Shown piece by piece: positions 1 through 8,646 of a DNA stretch of 64,000 nucleotides. Below the pieces are notes generated by a model. It made no database searches. It worked only from the letters and a program-made list of their open reading frames with translations, and had not been told where the DNA came from. A program made the translations under genes and the position numbers. Position 1 is the stretch's first letter; each line of letters opens with the position of its first letter. Source of the stretch: Rhodococcus sp. Leaf247 (GTDB lineage Bacteria > Actinomycetota > Actinomycetes > Mycobacteriales > Mycobacteriaceae); assembly GCF_001426185.1 (NCBI RefSeq), contig NZ_LMRP01000002.1, positions 124,157 through 188,156 on the forward strand, in the 5' to 3' direction.

Positions 1-1448
1 ACAGGGCTGCATTACTCGCGAGCATCCCCACCGGTCTGTGGATCGACGGTGCCTTCGTCGACGCCGCCGACGGCGGCACATTCGCCGTGCACGATCCCGC
101 GACCGGTGACGTCCTCGCTCACGTCGCCGACGCCGGCGAGAAGGATGCGCTGCGCGCCCTCGACAGTGCAGCTGCGGCGCAGGACGACTGGGCGGCGACC
201 GCGCCCCGGACACGGTCGCTGATCCTGCGCACGGCGTGGGAGAAGGTGATCGAGCGGACCGAGGATCTCGCGCTGCTCATGACACTGGAGATGGGCAAGG
301 CGCTCCCCGAAAGTCGGGGAGAGGTGACGTACGGCGCCGAATTCCTCCGCTGGTTCAGCGAGGAGGCAGTACGGATCCAGGGCCGTTACACGCAGTCCCC
401 GTCGGGCGCCGGTCGCATCCTGGTGACCAAGGTCCCCGTCGGCCCCGTTCTGGCGATCACCCCGTGGAACTTCCCGCTGGCCATGGGAACCCGCAAGATC
501 GGTCCGGCGCTCGCCGCGGGCTGCACCGTCCTCGTCAAGCCCGCCGAGGACACCCCGCTGACCATGCTGCTGCTCGCACAGATCATGTCCGAGGCCGGGG
601 TGCCGCCAGGGGTTCTGTCGGTGCTGCCCGCCTCGAACGCAGCGGGAGTGACCGAACCGCTCCTTGCCGACGACCGTCTGCGCAAGGTCACCTTCACCGG
701 GTCCACCCGCGTCGGCAAGATCCTGATCGAGCAGTCGGCGAGAAACGTGCTGCGTACGTCGATGGAACTCGGTGGTAACGCACCGTTCGTAGTCTTCGAC
801 GATGCCGACATCGATGCCGCCGTCGACGGTGCGATGGCCGCGAAGATGCGGAACGGCGGCGAAGCCTGCACGGCCGCGAACCGCATCATCGTCGCCAACA
901 GCGTCCGTGAGGAATTCACGGTGAAACTCACCGAACGCATCGCCGCATTGACGGTCGGTCCGGGCTCCGAGGACGGCACGAACGTCGGCCCCCTGGTCAA
1001 CGAGAAGCAGCGTCGCAACGTCGAGTCGCTCGTGGACGACGCCGTCGCCGCCGGTGCCCGTGTGCGGACGGGAGGCAGCGTCGTGGACGGGCCCGGGTGG
1101 TTCTATCGCCCCACCGTCCTCGACGAGGTGCCGGCCCACTCGCGCATCGTCCGCGAGGAGATCTTCGGTCCGGTCGCCGCCATCACCGGGTTCGACGACG
1201 AGCAGGACGGTATCGACGCCGCGAACGACACGGAGTACGGCTTGGCCGCGTACATCTACACCCGCGATCTCGATCGGGCACTCCGGGTCTCGGACAAGAT
1301 CGCCTCCGGCATGGTCGGCGTCAATCGCGGCGTCGTGTCCGACGTCGCCGCACCGTTCGGTGGTGTCAAGCAGTCCGGCCTGGGCAGCGAAGGCGGCACC
1401 GAGGGCATCGACGAGTACCTCGACACCAAGTACGTCGCGTTCCAGTAA
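1..1448 (+). CDS. NAD(P)-dependent aldehyde dehydrogenase, succinate-semialdehyde type (5' partial)
   Basis: The frame is open from base 3 of the window, so the true start lies upstream and only the first few dozen residues at most are missing. The protein shows the aldehyde dehydrogenase fold signatures in order: the NFPLA segment with the catalytic Asn, FTGSTRVGK in the cofactor site, the MELGG general-base Glu, and the nucleophilic Cys in GGEACTAANR. This family oxidises aldehydes such as succinate semialdehyde or aminobutanal to acids in the cytoplasm. It lies upstream of a permease and the agmatine genes, so a role in the aldehyde step of polyamine or GABA breakdown is inferred. The exact substrate cannot be read from sequence. 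Confidence 0.9.
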   Translation, partial: RAALLASIPTGLWIDGAFVDAADGGTFAVHDPATGDVLAHVADAGEKDALRALDSAAAAQDDWAATAPRTRSLILRTAWEKVIERTEDLALLMTLEMGKALPESRGEVTYGAEFLRWFSEEAVRIQGRYTQSPSGAGRILVTKVPVGPVLAITPWNFPLAMGTRKIGPALAAGCTVLVKPAEDTPLTMLLLAQIMSEAGVPPGVLSVLPASNAAGVTEPLLADDRLRKVTFTGSTRVGKILIEQSARNVLRTSMELGGNAPFVVFDDADIDAAVDGAMAAKMRNGGEACTAANRIIVANSVREEFTVKLTERIAALTVGPGSEDGTNVGPLVNEKQRRNVESLVDDAVAAGARVRTGGSVVDGPGWFYRPTVLDEVPAHSRIVREEIFGPVAAITGFDDEQDGIDAANDTEYGLAAYIYTRDLDRALRVSDKIASGMVGVNRGVVSDVAAPFGGVKQSGLGSEGGTEGIDEYLDTKYVAFQ

Positions 1449-1476
1449 TTCCGCCCGACACCCAGGGAGCTCTCCA

Positions 1477-2376
1477 ATGCGGTTGATCGTCGGTTATCTC
1501 GCCACCCCCAGCGGGGAGGACGGGCTCGTGCTCGGTGGGCAGCTCGCTCGCAGTCTCGATGCGACGCTGGACATCTGCATGGTGCTGCCTCCGGACCGGG
1601 CCGTCCCCGCCGAGGCACACTTCGAGGATCTGCTGGCCGCGAAGGGCCGCAAATGGTTGGCGGAGGCCGCAGCAACGGTGCCGAGTGACATCAGGACCGA
1701 GGTGCACCTGAGTTTCTCGGAGTCCTTCTCGGCCGGACTGCTCGACGAGGCTGCCCGCCTCGACGCCGATGCCATCGTGGTCGGCGGCGCCAAGGACGGG
1801 TTGCTCGGGCGACACTCGCTGGGAAGCGTGTCGACGGAACTGCTGCACTCGGCCCCGATTCCGCTGGCGCTCGCGCCCTTCGGATATCGCAAGTCCGAGG
1901 CCGAGCGTATCCGCGAAGTGACTGCCGCCCTGGGCACTCGACAGGGTGCAGATCTAGTGCTGCGGACTGCAGTTCGCTCGTGCGAGCGAATGCACACGTC
2001 CCTTCGGCTGCTGTCTCTGGTTCCGCTGGACGACATGTCGGGAATGGATGTGCGTCGCGACACCGGCAACGAGGCTCTGGCGATCGAGCATGCGCGGACG
2101 CTGCACGATTCGGCCCGGAAGGGTCTGCCCGACGGATTGACCGTGACGTCGTCGGTCGCGGACGGATCGACCGTCGAGGCCGCCGTCGAGAGTCTGAGCT
2201 GGGAAGACGGCGACGTGGTCGTCGTCGGCTCCAGCCGTCTGGCGCAGCCCCGACGTCTCTTCCTGGGATCGACCGCATCGAAGATGCTGCGCGTTCTTCC
2301 CGTTCCCATGGTGGTCGTCCCGGCCACCGAGTTCCTTCCCGAGACCGGCAGTTCCGACAGCACGGAGGCTTCCTGA
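1477..2376 (+). CDS. Tandem universal stress protein (UspA family)
   Basis: A 299-residue protein with two Usp domains (about 1-145 and 150-295). The ATP-binding pattern G-2x-G-9x-G(S/T) is clear in the first half (GGAKDG...LGS), and a shortened version is in the second (VGSSRL...FLGST). A purine-rich AGGGAG precedes the ATG by about 8 bases. The stop overlaps the next start (TGATG), so it is co-transcribed with the permease and probably with the aldehyde dehydrogenase. Such proteins bind ATP and modulate stress physiology; in this position it may adjust transport or metabolism. That role is inference. Confidence 0.85.
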   Translation: MRLIVGYLATPSGEDGLVLGGQLARSLDATLDICMVLPPDRAVPAEAHFEDLLAAKGRKWLAEAAATVPSDIRTEVHLSFSESFSAGLLDEAARLDADAIVVGGAKDGLLGRHSLGSVSTELLHSAPIPLALAPFGYRKSEAERIREVTAALGTRQGADLVLRTAVRSCERMHTSLRLLSLVPLDDMSGMDVRRDTGNEALAIEHARTLHDSARKGLPDGLTVTSSVADGSTVEAAVESLSWEDGDVVVVGSSRLAQPRRLFLGSTASKMLRVLPVPMVVVPATEFLPETGSSDSTEAS

Positions 2377-3899
2377 TGAGCACCGAGATCACCTCCTCGA
2401 AGGGACTGGCGGTCGGCCGCATCGGCACCCTGTCCGGAGCCGTACTGGGCATCTCCTCCGTTGCCCCGGGGTACACGCTCACCGCGAGTATCGGCCTCAT
2501 CGTCGCGGCCGTCGGTTTGAAGATGCCCGCCATTTTCATCGCAGGATTCATTCCGATGTTCCTCACCGCGTACGCTTACCGCGAGCTCAACTCCGATTCA
2601 CCGGACTGCGGCGCGTCGTTCACGTGGTCCACCAAGGCGTTCGGTCCGTACGTGGGTTGGATGTGCGGTTGGGGCATGGTGATCGCCACCATCATCGTGC
2701 TGTCCAACCTGGCGGCCATCGCCGTGCAGTTCTTCTATCTGTTCATCGCCAAGCTCTTCGACGCTCCGTCTATCGCCGATCTTCCCGGCAACAAGCTGGT
2801 CAATGTCGGCACGACGGTGGTGTTCATCGCGTTGGCCACCTGGATCGCGAGTCGCGGCATCACGACCAGCGAGAAGCTGCAGGTCGCGCTCGTCGGGTTC
2901 CAGATGGTACTGCTTCTCGCCTTCGCCGTCGCCGCGCTGGTGCATGTCGGCGCGGGTGATGCACCCGCCGGCCTCTCGTTCGACCTCGGCTGGTTCGATC
3001 CGTTCACCGGTCTGACAATGGGCGCCTTCGTGATCGGTCTGACCGGCTCGATCTTCGCGTTCTGGGGCTGGGATACGTGCCTGACCCTCGGCGAGGAGTC
3101 GAAGAACCCCAAGAAGACTCCCGGACGTGCCGGATTGCTCTGTGTGGCAACGATTCTTCTGACCTACCTCCTCGTCGCGGTCGCGGCGATGATGTACGCA
3201 GGGGTGGGCGAGGACGGTCTCGGACTCGGCAATCCGGACAACGCCGAGAACGTGTTCGGCGCTCTCGCCGACCCGGTGCTGGGCAGTTGGGGCGGCATGC
3301 TGCTCTACCTGGCAGTGTTCGTCTCATCCATCGCCAGCCTGCAGACCACGTTCCTGCCCGCTGCGAGAACGTCTCTCGCGATGGCGTCGTACGGAGCGTT
3401 CCCGAAGAAGCTGGCCGAGGTCAGTCCCCGGTTCCTGGTGCCGTCGGTCTCCACGGTCGCTGCCGGAGTCATCACCGCCGTCTTCTACACCGCCGTGACG
3501 TTCCTGTCCGAGAACACCTTGATCGACACCATCGCCGCGCTCGGCATCATGATCTGCTGGTACTACGGCATCACGGCCTTCGCCTGTGTCTGGTACTTCC
3601 GCCGCACGCTGTTCGCCAGCGTCCGGAACACGGTGTTCCGCCTGATCTTCCCCCTCGTCGGCGGGTTGATTCTTCTCGCGGTGTTCGTGGTCTCGCTCGA
3701 GGAGAGCATGGATCCGGAGAACGGGAGCGGCGCCGAGATCGGCGGCATAGGACTGGTGTTCTTCCTCGGCTTCGGCATCCTCATCGTCGGCGCCGTGCTG
3801 ATGATGGTCATGCGGTTCCGGTCGCCGGCCTTCTTCCGCGGCGAGACGTTGACCACCGAGACCGAGGCACTGAGGGACGAATCCGACCTCGTCAGCTGA
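2376..3899 (+). CDS. APC superfamily amino acid/polyamine permease
   Basis: A 507-residue, very hydrophobic protein with about 12 predicted membrane helices and the APC-type N-terminal segment (GTLSGAVLGISSVAPGYTLTASIG). The start overlaps the preceding stop in TGATG; the longer frame upstream is a shadow of the stress-protein gene. It probably imports an amine or amino acid by proton or sodium symport. Its operon contains an aldehyde dehydrogenase and it lies next to the agmatine genes, so putrescine, agmatine or GABA are likely substrates. Its last 8 bases overlap the convergent tetR gene. Confidence 0.88.
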   Translation: MSTEITSSKGLAVGRIGTLSGAVLGISSVAPGYTLTASIGLIVAAVGLKMPAIFIAGFIPMFLTAYAYRELNSDSPDCGASFTWSTKAFGPYVGWMCGWGMVIATIIVLSNLAAIAVQFFYLFIAKLFDAPSIADLPGNKLVNVGTTVVFIALATWIASRGITTSEKLQVALVGFQMVLLLAFAVAALVHVGAGDAPAGLSFDLGWFDPFTGLTMGAFVIGLTGSIFAFWGWDTCLTLGEESKNPKKTPGRAGLLCVATILLTYLLVAVAAMMYAGVGEDGLGLGNPDNAENVFGALADPVLGSWGGMLLYLAVFVSSIASLQTTFLPAARTSLAMASYGAFPKKLAEVSPRFLVPSVSTVAAGVITAVFYTAVTFLSENTLIDTIAALGIMICWYYGITAFACVWYFRRTLFASVRNTVFRLIFPLVGGLILLAVFVVSLEESMDPENGSGAEIGGIGLVFFLGFGILIVGAVLMMVMRFRSPAFFRGETLTTETEALRDESDLVS

Positions 3900-4488
3900 C
3901 GCGAGCTCGCAGGCCTGCCACCAGGACACCGAGCCCGAATTCGAAGGACGCGTCCGCGCGGCCCGGAGCCGACGTCGCGAGCGCAGCGCGCAACGCGACG
4001 TCGGCTTCGTCCGATGGTGCCCAGACCTCCTCCGGCGCAGCGAGATCAAGCGCCGATCCGAGCACGAAACTGTCGACGGCCGTGATGGCGTGGAGCACGT
4101 CTGACGGCGGGAATCCCCCGTCGGTCAATGCCGTCGCCAAGGCGTTGTACATGTCGAACGCCACCGCGGCGCGGACCGTGTGCGCGGTGAACAGCGGGAT
4201 CACCCGCGGGTGCCGTGCATAGTTGCGTCGATATTCGCGGGCGATACGCGTGACCGCCTCACTCCACGAGTCGACGTCATGGGGAATCTCGATGCCCGCC
4301 ATCAGCCGGGTGCGCATCAACTCGACGATCGCCGCACGCCCGGACACGTGGTTGTACAGCGACGACGGCCGCACCGACAGCTTCTCGGCCAACCCGGGCA
4401 TCGTGAAGTCGCCACGCTGATCGACGAGGGCCAGGGCGGCGTCGGTGATGAGGTCGGCGGAGAGCAACCGGGTGGACGGGCGCGGCAT
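3892..4488 (-). CDS. TetR family repressor of the agmatine locus
   Basis: A 198-residue protein with an N-terminal TetR-type helix-turn-helix (about 10-56, including LAEKLSVRPSSLYNHV) and a ligand-binding C-terminal domain resembling the tetracycline-repressor C-domain class. It is transcribed divergently from aguB; the 81-base gap holds a perfect inverted repeat. It probably represses itself and aguBA, and perhaps the convergent permease operon, until an amine binds. The ligand is not deducible from sequence. Confidence 0.85.
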   Translation of the reverse strand: MPRPSTRLLSADLITDAALALVDQRGDFTMPGLAEKLSVRPSSLYNHVSGRAAIVELMRTRLMAGIEIPHDVDSWSEAVTRIAREYRRNYARHPRVIPLFTAHTVRAAVAFDMYNALATALTDGGFPPSDVLHAITAVDSFVLGSALDLAAPEEVWAPSDEADVALRAALATSAPGRADASFEFGLGVLVAGLRARVS

Positions 4489-4534
4489 CGGAACTTCCTT
4501 CCTCTTGCGTCGAGGGCGTCGTCACACCATACTT

Positions 4535-4551
4535 AACGAATCACATTCGTT
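4535..4551. promoter_or_regulatory. Probable TetR operator
   Basis: AACGAAT-CAC-ATTCGTT is a perfect inverted repeat with 7-bp arms and a 3-bp spacer, centred in the 81-bp gap between the divergent tetR and aguB starts. Size and position fit a TetR dimer site. Confidence 0.7.
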
Positions 4552-4569
4552 TTACGGACGAGGACCCCG

Positions 4570-5502
4570 ATGTTGACCATCACCGCCACGACACCACCCG
4601 ACTCTCCCGCGCGGACTCGCGACACCGAGCGTGCGCCCGTCCGTATCGCCGTGGTCCAACACCGGTGGCACGAGGAGACGCAGGCCGAACTCGAGGAGGG
4701 CATCGCCATCGCGGCGCGAGAGGGCGCAACCATCGCGTTCCTCCCGGAACTGACTCTGAGCCGGTACCCCGCGTTCGTACGGGGCGACCGCAATGCAGCC
4801 CGCGACGCGGAGGATCTGCTGACCGGGCCGACGTTCGCGTTCGCAGCGAATGCTGCAGCGCGCCAGGGGATCGTCGTCCACGCGTCGCTGTACGAGAAGG
4901 ACGACACATCCGACGACGGTCTCGGATTCAACACCGCCATCCTGGTCTCGCCGGACGGCTCGCTTCTCGCTCGCACACGCAAGCTCCACATCCCGGTCAC
5001 CGCCGGGTACTACGAGGACACCTACTTCCGCCCCGGACCGGCCGCCGATCCCTACCCCGTTCATCACGCGGCGAACGTCGCGCTCGGCATGCCGACGTGC
5101 TGGGACGAGTGGTTCCCCGAGGTCGCCCGGGCGTATTCCCTTGCCGGAGCCGAGGTGCTGGTCTATCCGACGGCCATCGGCTCCGAGCCCGACCATCCCG
5201 CCTTCGATACCCAACCACTGTGGCAGCAGGTGATCGTCGGCAACGGCATCGCCAACGGCACCTTCATGGTGGCGCCCAACCGCTACGGCAACGAGGGTGC
5301 GATCACGTTCTACGGGTCGTCGTTCGTCTCCGATCCCTACGGGCGCATCCTGGCTCAGGCGCCGCGCGACGAGTCGGCAGTTCTGGTCGTGGATCTCGAC
5401 CTCGACCAGCGACGCGACTGGTTGACTCTCTTCCCGTTCCTGGACACCCGTCGCCCCGACACCTACGGCACGCTCACCGAACCTGTGAGAACCACACGAT
5501 GA
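4570..5502 (+). CDS. aguB: N-carbamoylputrescine amidohydrolase (nitrilase superfamily)
   Basis: A 310-residue carbon-nitrogen hydrolase. The catalytic triad is visible: Glu60 (FLPELTL), Lys138 (RKLHIP) and Cys177 (GMPTCWDEWFPE). The Cys segment and the following EDTYFRPG-like stretch resemble AguB proteins, which cleave N-carbamoylputrescine to putrescine, CO2 and ammonia. The first ~24 residues are not part of the conserved fold, so a later start is possible. The stop overlaps the aguA start in ATGA. Adjacency to agmatine deiminase, which makes the AguB substrate, is strong support. Confidence 0.9.
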   Translation: MLTITATTPPDSPARTRDTERAPVRIAVVQHRWHEETQAELEEGIAIAAREGATIAFLPELTLSRYPAFVRGDRNAARDAEDLLTGPTFAFAANAAARQGIVVHASLYEKDDTSDDGLGFNTAILVSPDGSLLARTRKLHIPVTAGYYEDTYFRPGPAADPYPVHHAANVALGMPTCWDEWFPEVARAYSLAGAEVLVYPTAIGSEPDHPAFDTQPLWQQVIVGNGIANGTFMVAPNRYGNEGAITFYGSSFVSDPYGRILAQAPRDESAVLVVDLDLDQRRDWLTLFPFLDTRRPDTYGTLTEPVRTTR

Positions 5503-6515
5503 CGTGGCGGATGCCGGCGGAGACCGCGCCCCACGAACGCACGTGGATGGCCTTCCCCAGCCCCGGATATTCGCTGGGCGACTCCCCCGAAGAGCACCAC
5601 GAGGCCCGTTCGACCTGGGCGGCCGTCGCACACGCCGTCGCCGAGTTCGAACCGGTGACCGTGGTGGTGGACCCGCGCGAGACCGACACTGCACGAACGT
5701 ATCTCGGAGCGGACATCACCATCGTCGACGCACCACTCGACGATGCGTGGATGCGCGACATCGGTCCCACGTTCGTCCTTGCCGACGACGGGACCCTCGG
5801 CGCCGTCGACTGGACGTTCAACGGGTGGGGCGCACAGGACTGGGCATCGTGGGGGAACGACTCCCTGATCGGGGCGCTGGTCGCCGCGGAATCCGGCGCG
5901 ACTCTCGTCTCGTCGACCATGGTCGGCGAGGGCGGTGGCCTCCAGGTGGACGGCGCCGGCACAGTCCTGGTCACCGAGACGGTGCAGCGCGATCCCGGCC
6001 GCAATCCCGGGTGGTCGAGGGCCGACGTCGAGGCCGAGCTGACCCGCACACTCGGAGTCGACCGTGCAGTGTGGTTACCGCGAGGCCTCACACGCGACTC
6101 CGAGACCTACGGCACGCGTGGACACGTCGACATCGTCGCGGCACTGCCGTCTCCCGGAGTCGCGCTGGTGCACGATCAGCGCGATCCGGCGCACCCCGAT
6201 CACGAGATCAGCCGCGAGGTCGCCGACATCCTGACCGCTACCGGCATGCGTGTCGTCCCGGTGCCCGCACCGGAGACTCTGCGCGACGACGACGGGTTCG
6301 TCGACTACAGCTACATCAACCACTACGTGGTCAACGGCGGCGTCGTCGCGTGCAGTTTCGACGACCCGAACGATGCCGAGGCCGTGCGCATCCTGTCCGA
6401 GGCGTACCCGGGCAGGCGCGTCGTCCCCGTCGACGCGCGCCCATTGTTCGCCCGCGGCGGGGGCATCCACTGCATCACCCAGAACCAACCCGCGGCTGTC
6501 GTACCCCTGCTCTAA
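5499..6515 (+). CDS. aguA: Agmatine deiminase
   Basis: A 338-residue member of the peptidyl-arginine-deiminase-like family that converts agmatine to N-carbamoylputrescine and ammonia. The N-terminal MPAETAPHERTWMAFP segment and the C-terminal GGGIHCITQ with catalytic Cys325 are diagnostic. DDAWMRDIGPTF and RGHVDIVA carry the Asp and His of the active site. The start overlaps the aguB stop (ATGA), indicating translational coupling. With aguB it completes agmatine to putrescine. Confidence 0.93.
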   Translation: MTWRMPAETAPHERTWMAFPSPGYSLGDSPEEHHEARSTWAAVAHAVAEFEPVTVVVDPRETDTARTYLGADITIVDAPLDDAWMRDIGPTFVLADDGTLGAVDWTFNGWGAQDWASWGNDSLIGALVAAESGATLVSSTMVGEGGGLQVDGAGTVLVTETVQRDPGRNPGWSRADVEAELTRTLGVDRAVWLPRGLTRDSETYGTRGHVDIVAALPSPGVALVHDQRDPAHPDHEISREVADILTATGMRVVPVPAPETLRDDDGFVDYSYINHYVVNGGVVACSFDDPNDAEAVRILSEAYPGRRVVPVDARPLFARGGGIHCITQNQPAAVVPLL

Positions 6516-6550
6516 CTTCACGTCACCGACAACCGGGGGGGACGGGAATC

Positions 6551-6769
6551 ATGGGCGAATATCGACGGGGACGACGCACGCAGATCGACAGCAGAGTGGC
6601 GCGAGACCTCGGCGTGGAATACGGGGGCCGGTGGTATCTCGAGTCCGTCGGCTACTGCGATTGCGGAGACGAGGAGTGCCTCGGCGACACGCTGTACTGC
6701 GAGAACCGTGTCTTCGCCGACGAATCTGCGATCGACCGCGCACTGGGGCGCGTAATTTGGCCCTCATGA
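6551..6769 (+). CDS. Small cysteine-containing hypothetical protein
   Basis: A 72-residue protein with four Cys, three in CDCGDEEC, which could bind a metal. It is rich in charged residues and has no signal or membrane segment. A GGGGGGGACGGG stretch lies just upstream of the ATG. The stop overlaps the next start (ATGA), so it is co-translated with the DoxX-like gene. I do not recognise a family. Confidence 0.6.
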   Translation: MGEYRRGRRTQIDSRVARDLGVEYGGRWYLESVGYCDCGDEECLGDTLYCENRVFADESAIDRALGRVIWPS

Positions 6770-7209
6770 GCAGAGCGCGCAGGTCGCACGTACCCAGAAT
6801 CGTCGGGCGACTCGTCCTCGGCGCGTTTCTCGTGTTCGCCGGACTGAGCCACCTGTTCTGGGCGCGTCAGGAATTCGCGGCGCAGGTTCCCCCGTGGGTT
6901 CCGGTGGACACCGATGTGGTCGTGCTGGCGTCCGGAGTCGTGGAGATCGTGCTGGGACTCTGCCTGATACTGCTTCCCCACCGGGCACCTGCGGTGGGAT
7001 GGGTTGTCGCTCTCTTCTTCGTCGCCGTCTTCCCCGGCAACATCTCGCAGTTCGTCACCCACACCGACGCCTTCGGGCTCGATACCGACCGAGCGCGCGC
7101 CATCCGGTTGGTGTTCCAGCCTGTGCTCGTCGTGTGGGCTCTGTGGTGCACGGGAGCGTGGGCGGCGTTCCGTCAGAGGCGTTCCACCGCACGCGCAGTC
7201 AGCCGCTGA
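6766..7209 (+). CDS. DoxX/MauE-like small membrane protein
   Basis: A 147-residue protein with four hydrophobic segments and the DoxX-family opening (GRLVLGAFLVFAGLSHL). DoxX-like proteins are four-helix membrane proteins, some linked to redox partners. The start overlaps the upstream small gene in ATGA; the 3' end overlaps the convergent macrodomain gene by 37 bp. Function unknown. Confidence 0.75.
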   Translation: MSRARRSHVPRIVGRLVLGAFLVFAGLSHLFWARQEFAAQVPPWVPVDTDVVVLASGVVEIVLGLCLILLPHRAPAVGWVVALFFVAVFPGNISQFVTHTDAFGLDTDRARAIRLVFQPVLVVWALWCTGAWAAFRQRRSTARAVSR

Positions 7210-7688
7210 ATCTCCGCCGAGTACGCCACCAGAGTGACCAGATCGACCGACACGGGAGCGGTCGAGACGGCGCGTACCTGTTCCGCGACCGCCACCTCCA
7301 CTGGCCATCCGTAGGCGCCGCCCGAGATCAGGGGGAATGCGATCGAGGTGGCGCCCAAGGACTGCGCGAGGAGGAGCGACCGCTCGTACGCGGCGCGCAG
7401 GACGGCCGACCGGTCTTCGCGTGCGGAGTACCTCGGGCCGACCGTGTGGATGACCCATCGAGCCGGCAACCGTCCTGCGGGCGTCGCGACGGCGGCGCCG
7501 GTGTCCAGACCGTTCGGCAGCGTCGTGGCGCGGATCAGCTTGCACGCTGTCAGGATCTGCGGACCACCGGCCCGATGGATCGCACCGTCCACACCGCCGC
7601 CTCCGAGGAGCGTCGAGTTCGCGGCGTTGACGATGACGTCTGCTCGTACGGCGGTGATGTCTCCGGTGATCACATCGATGACGGTCAT
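7173..7688 (-). CDS. Macrodomain protein (O-acetyl-ADP-ribose / ADP-ribosyl hydrolase)
   Basis: A 171-residue single macrodomain starting MTVIDVITGDIT. The ADP-ribose-binding motifs are intact: VIVNAANSTLLGGGGVDGAIH near the start and AFPLISGGAYGWP near residue 130. These resemble YmdB-type enzymes that deacetylate O-acetyl-ADP-ribose or remove ADP-ribose from protein acidic residues. The start overlaps the stop of the ADP-ribosylglycohydrolase gene by 4 bp, so the two are coupled. The longer upstream frame lies within the neighbouring gene and was rejected. Confidence 0.9.
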   Translation of the reverse strand: MTVIDVITGDITAVRADVIVNAANSTLLGGGGVDGAIHRAGGPQILTACKLIRATTLPNGLDTGAAVATPAGRLPARWVIHTVGPRYSAREDRSAVLRAAYERSLLLAQSLGATSIAFPLISGGAYGWPVEVAVAEQVRAVSTAPVSVDLVTLVAYSAEIQRLTARAVERL

Positions 7689-8584
7689 GCTTCTGCTCCT
7701 TCTACGAGACGCCGAGCGAGGCCGACGAGATCCGCGCCGCTCCGTCCCGGGTACCCGTGCAGCATCGAGATCCACGCATCCGGTACCGCTGATACACCCC
7801 ATCGTGCTCCGAGCAGTCCACCGGCGATTGCCGCCGTTGTGTCCGTATCGCCGCCCGCCCGAACGCACTTCTCCAATGCTGCGGTCAGCTGGTCGTCGTC
7901 TTCCTCCGTGGTGGAGATCGCCCACCAGGCCGTCTGCAACGCGTGCACCACCCAGCCGTTGTTCGCGAAGTCGGCAGGCGTCCCCTTCTCGGCGGCGTCC
8001 AGCAGGGGTGCCCAGTCACCGGCCGAGGCGCGGATCCCGTCGTAGTTCCCGTACAGAACGGCGTGTCTGATGCCGGCCGTCCACAACGCGCAGGCCTCAC
8101 CGGCCTGTGGATCCGAGTGCGTGAGCGCACTGATACGGACGGACGCGTCGGCAAGCGCATCGGCGTCGCCCAGGAACGCCAGTGCCACCGGTGCAGTTCG
8201 CATCAACGATCCGTTGCCGCCTGTCCGGCCGGCAATCCCCGAAGCGACCTTGGTCATCTCCGCTGCGGAACCACTGCGCGCAGACAGCACGGCGCGTGTC
8301 TGGTTGCCGACATCCGCGGGTTTCGTGTCGATCCACGCGACGAAGTTCTCCGCGATGCCGTCCAGTCCGCGGCCCTCCACCAGCGCGTCCGCGATGCACA
8401 CCGCCATGGAGGTGTCGTCCGTCCATTCGCCCGGCGCCCAGTCGAACGGTCCCCCGCCGATCATGTCGATCACGGTGTCCGGCGTCGGGTACCCGAATTC
8501 GTATCCGGCACCGAGCGCATCGCCGGCCGCGGTTGCCACGAGTACGCCCTGTGCGCGAGTCATCTGATCGCTGGTCAGCTTCAT
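7685..8584 (-). CDS. ADP-ribosylglycohydrolase (DraG/ARH family)
   Basis: A 299-residue protein with the metal-binding motifs of ADP-ribosyl-glycohydrolases: WTDDTSM at residues 54-60 and GGDTDTTAA near 245-255. These hydrolases remove ADP-ribose from protein side chains or small molecules with two Mg ions. It forms an operon with the macrodomain gene and is divergent from nrtR, a regulator whose family senses ADP-ribose. The pair therefore probably generates or clears the signal that controls it. Confidence 0.9.
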   Translation of the reverse strand: MKLTSDQMTRAQGVLVATAAGDALGAGYEFGYPTPDTVIDMIGGGPFDWAPGEWTDDTSMAVCIADALVEGRGLDGIAENFVAWIDTKPADVGNQTRAVLSARSGSAAEMTKVASGIAGRTGGNGSLMRTAPVALAFLGDADALADASVRISALTHSDPQAGEACALWTAGIRHAVLYGNYDGIRASAGDWAPLLDAAEKGTPADFANNGWVVHALQTAWWAISTTEEDDDQLTAALEKCVRAGGDTDTTAAIAGGLLGARWGVSAVPDAWISMLHGYPGRSGADLVGLARRLVEGAEA

Positions 8585-8606
8585 GCCGAACCCCTTTGCT
8601 CGATTG

Positions 8607-8638
8607 TGCGCTAACCATAACGCATGACTGCGCTAAGC
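8607..8638. promoter_or_regulatory. Candidate NrtR operator with an extra half-site
   Basis: TGCGCTA-acca-TAACGCA (8607-8624) is an inverted repeat with one mismatch. It is followed 5 bp later by a third TGCGCTAAGC half-site (8629-8638). All lie in the 62-bp gap between the divergent ADP-ribosylglycohydrolase and nrtR starts. Confidence 0.5.
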
Positions 8639-8646
8639 TGCAACCC

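Noticed and set aside
4552..5694. 380-codon minus-strand frame over aguB
   Set aside because: It opposes a gene with an intact catalytic triad and has no recognisable domain.
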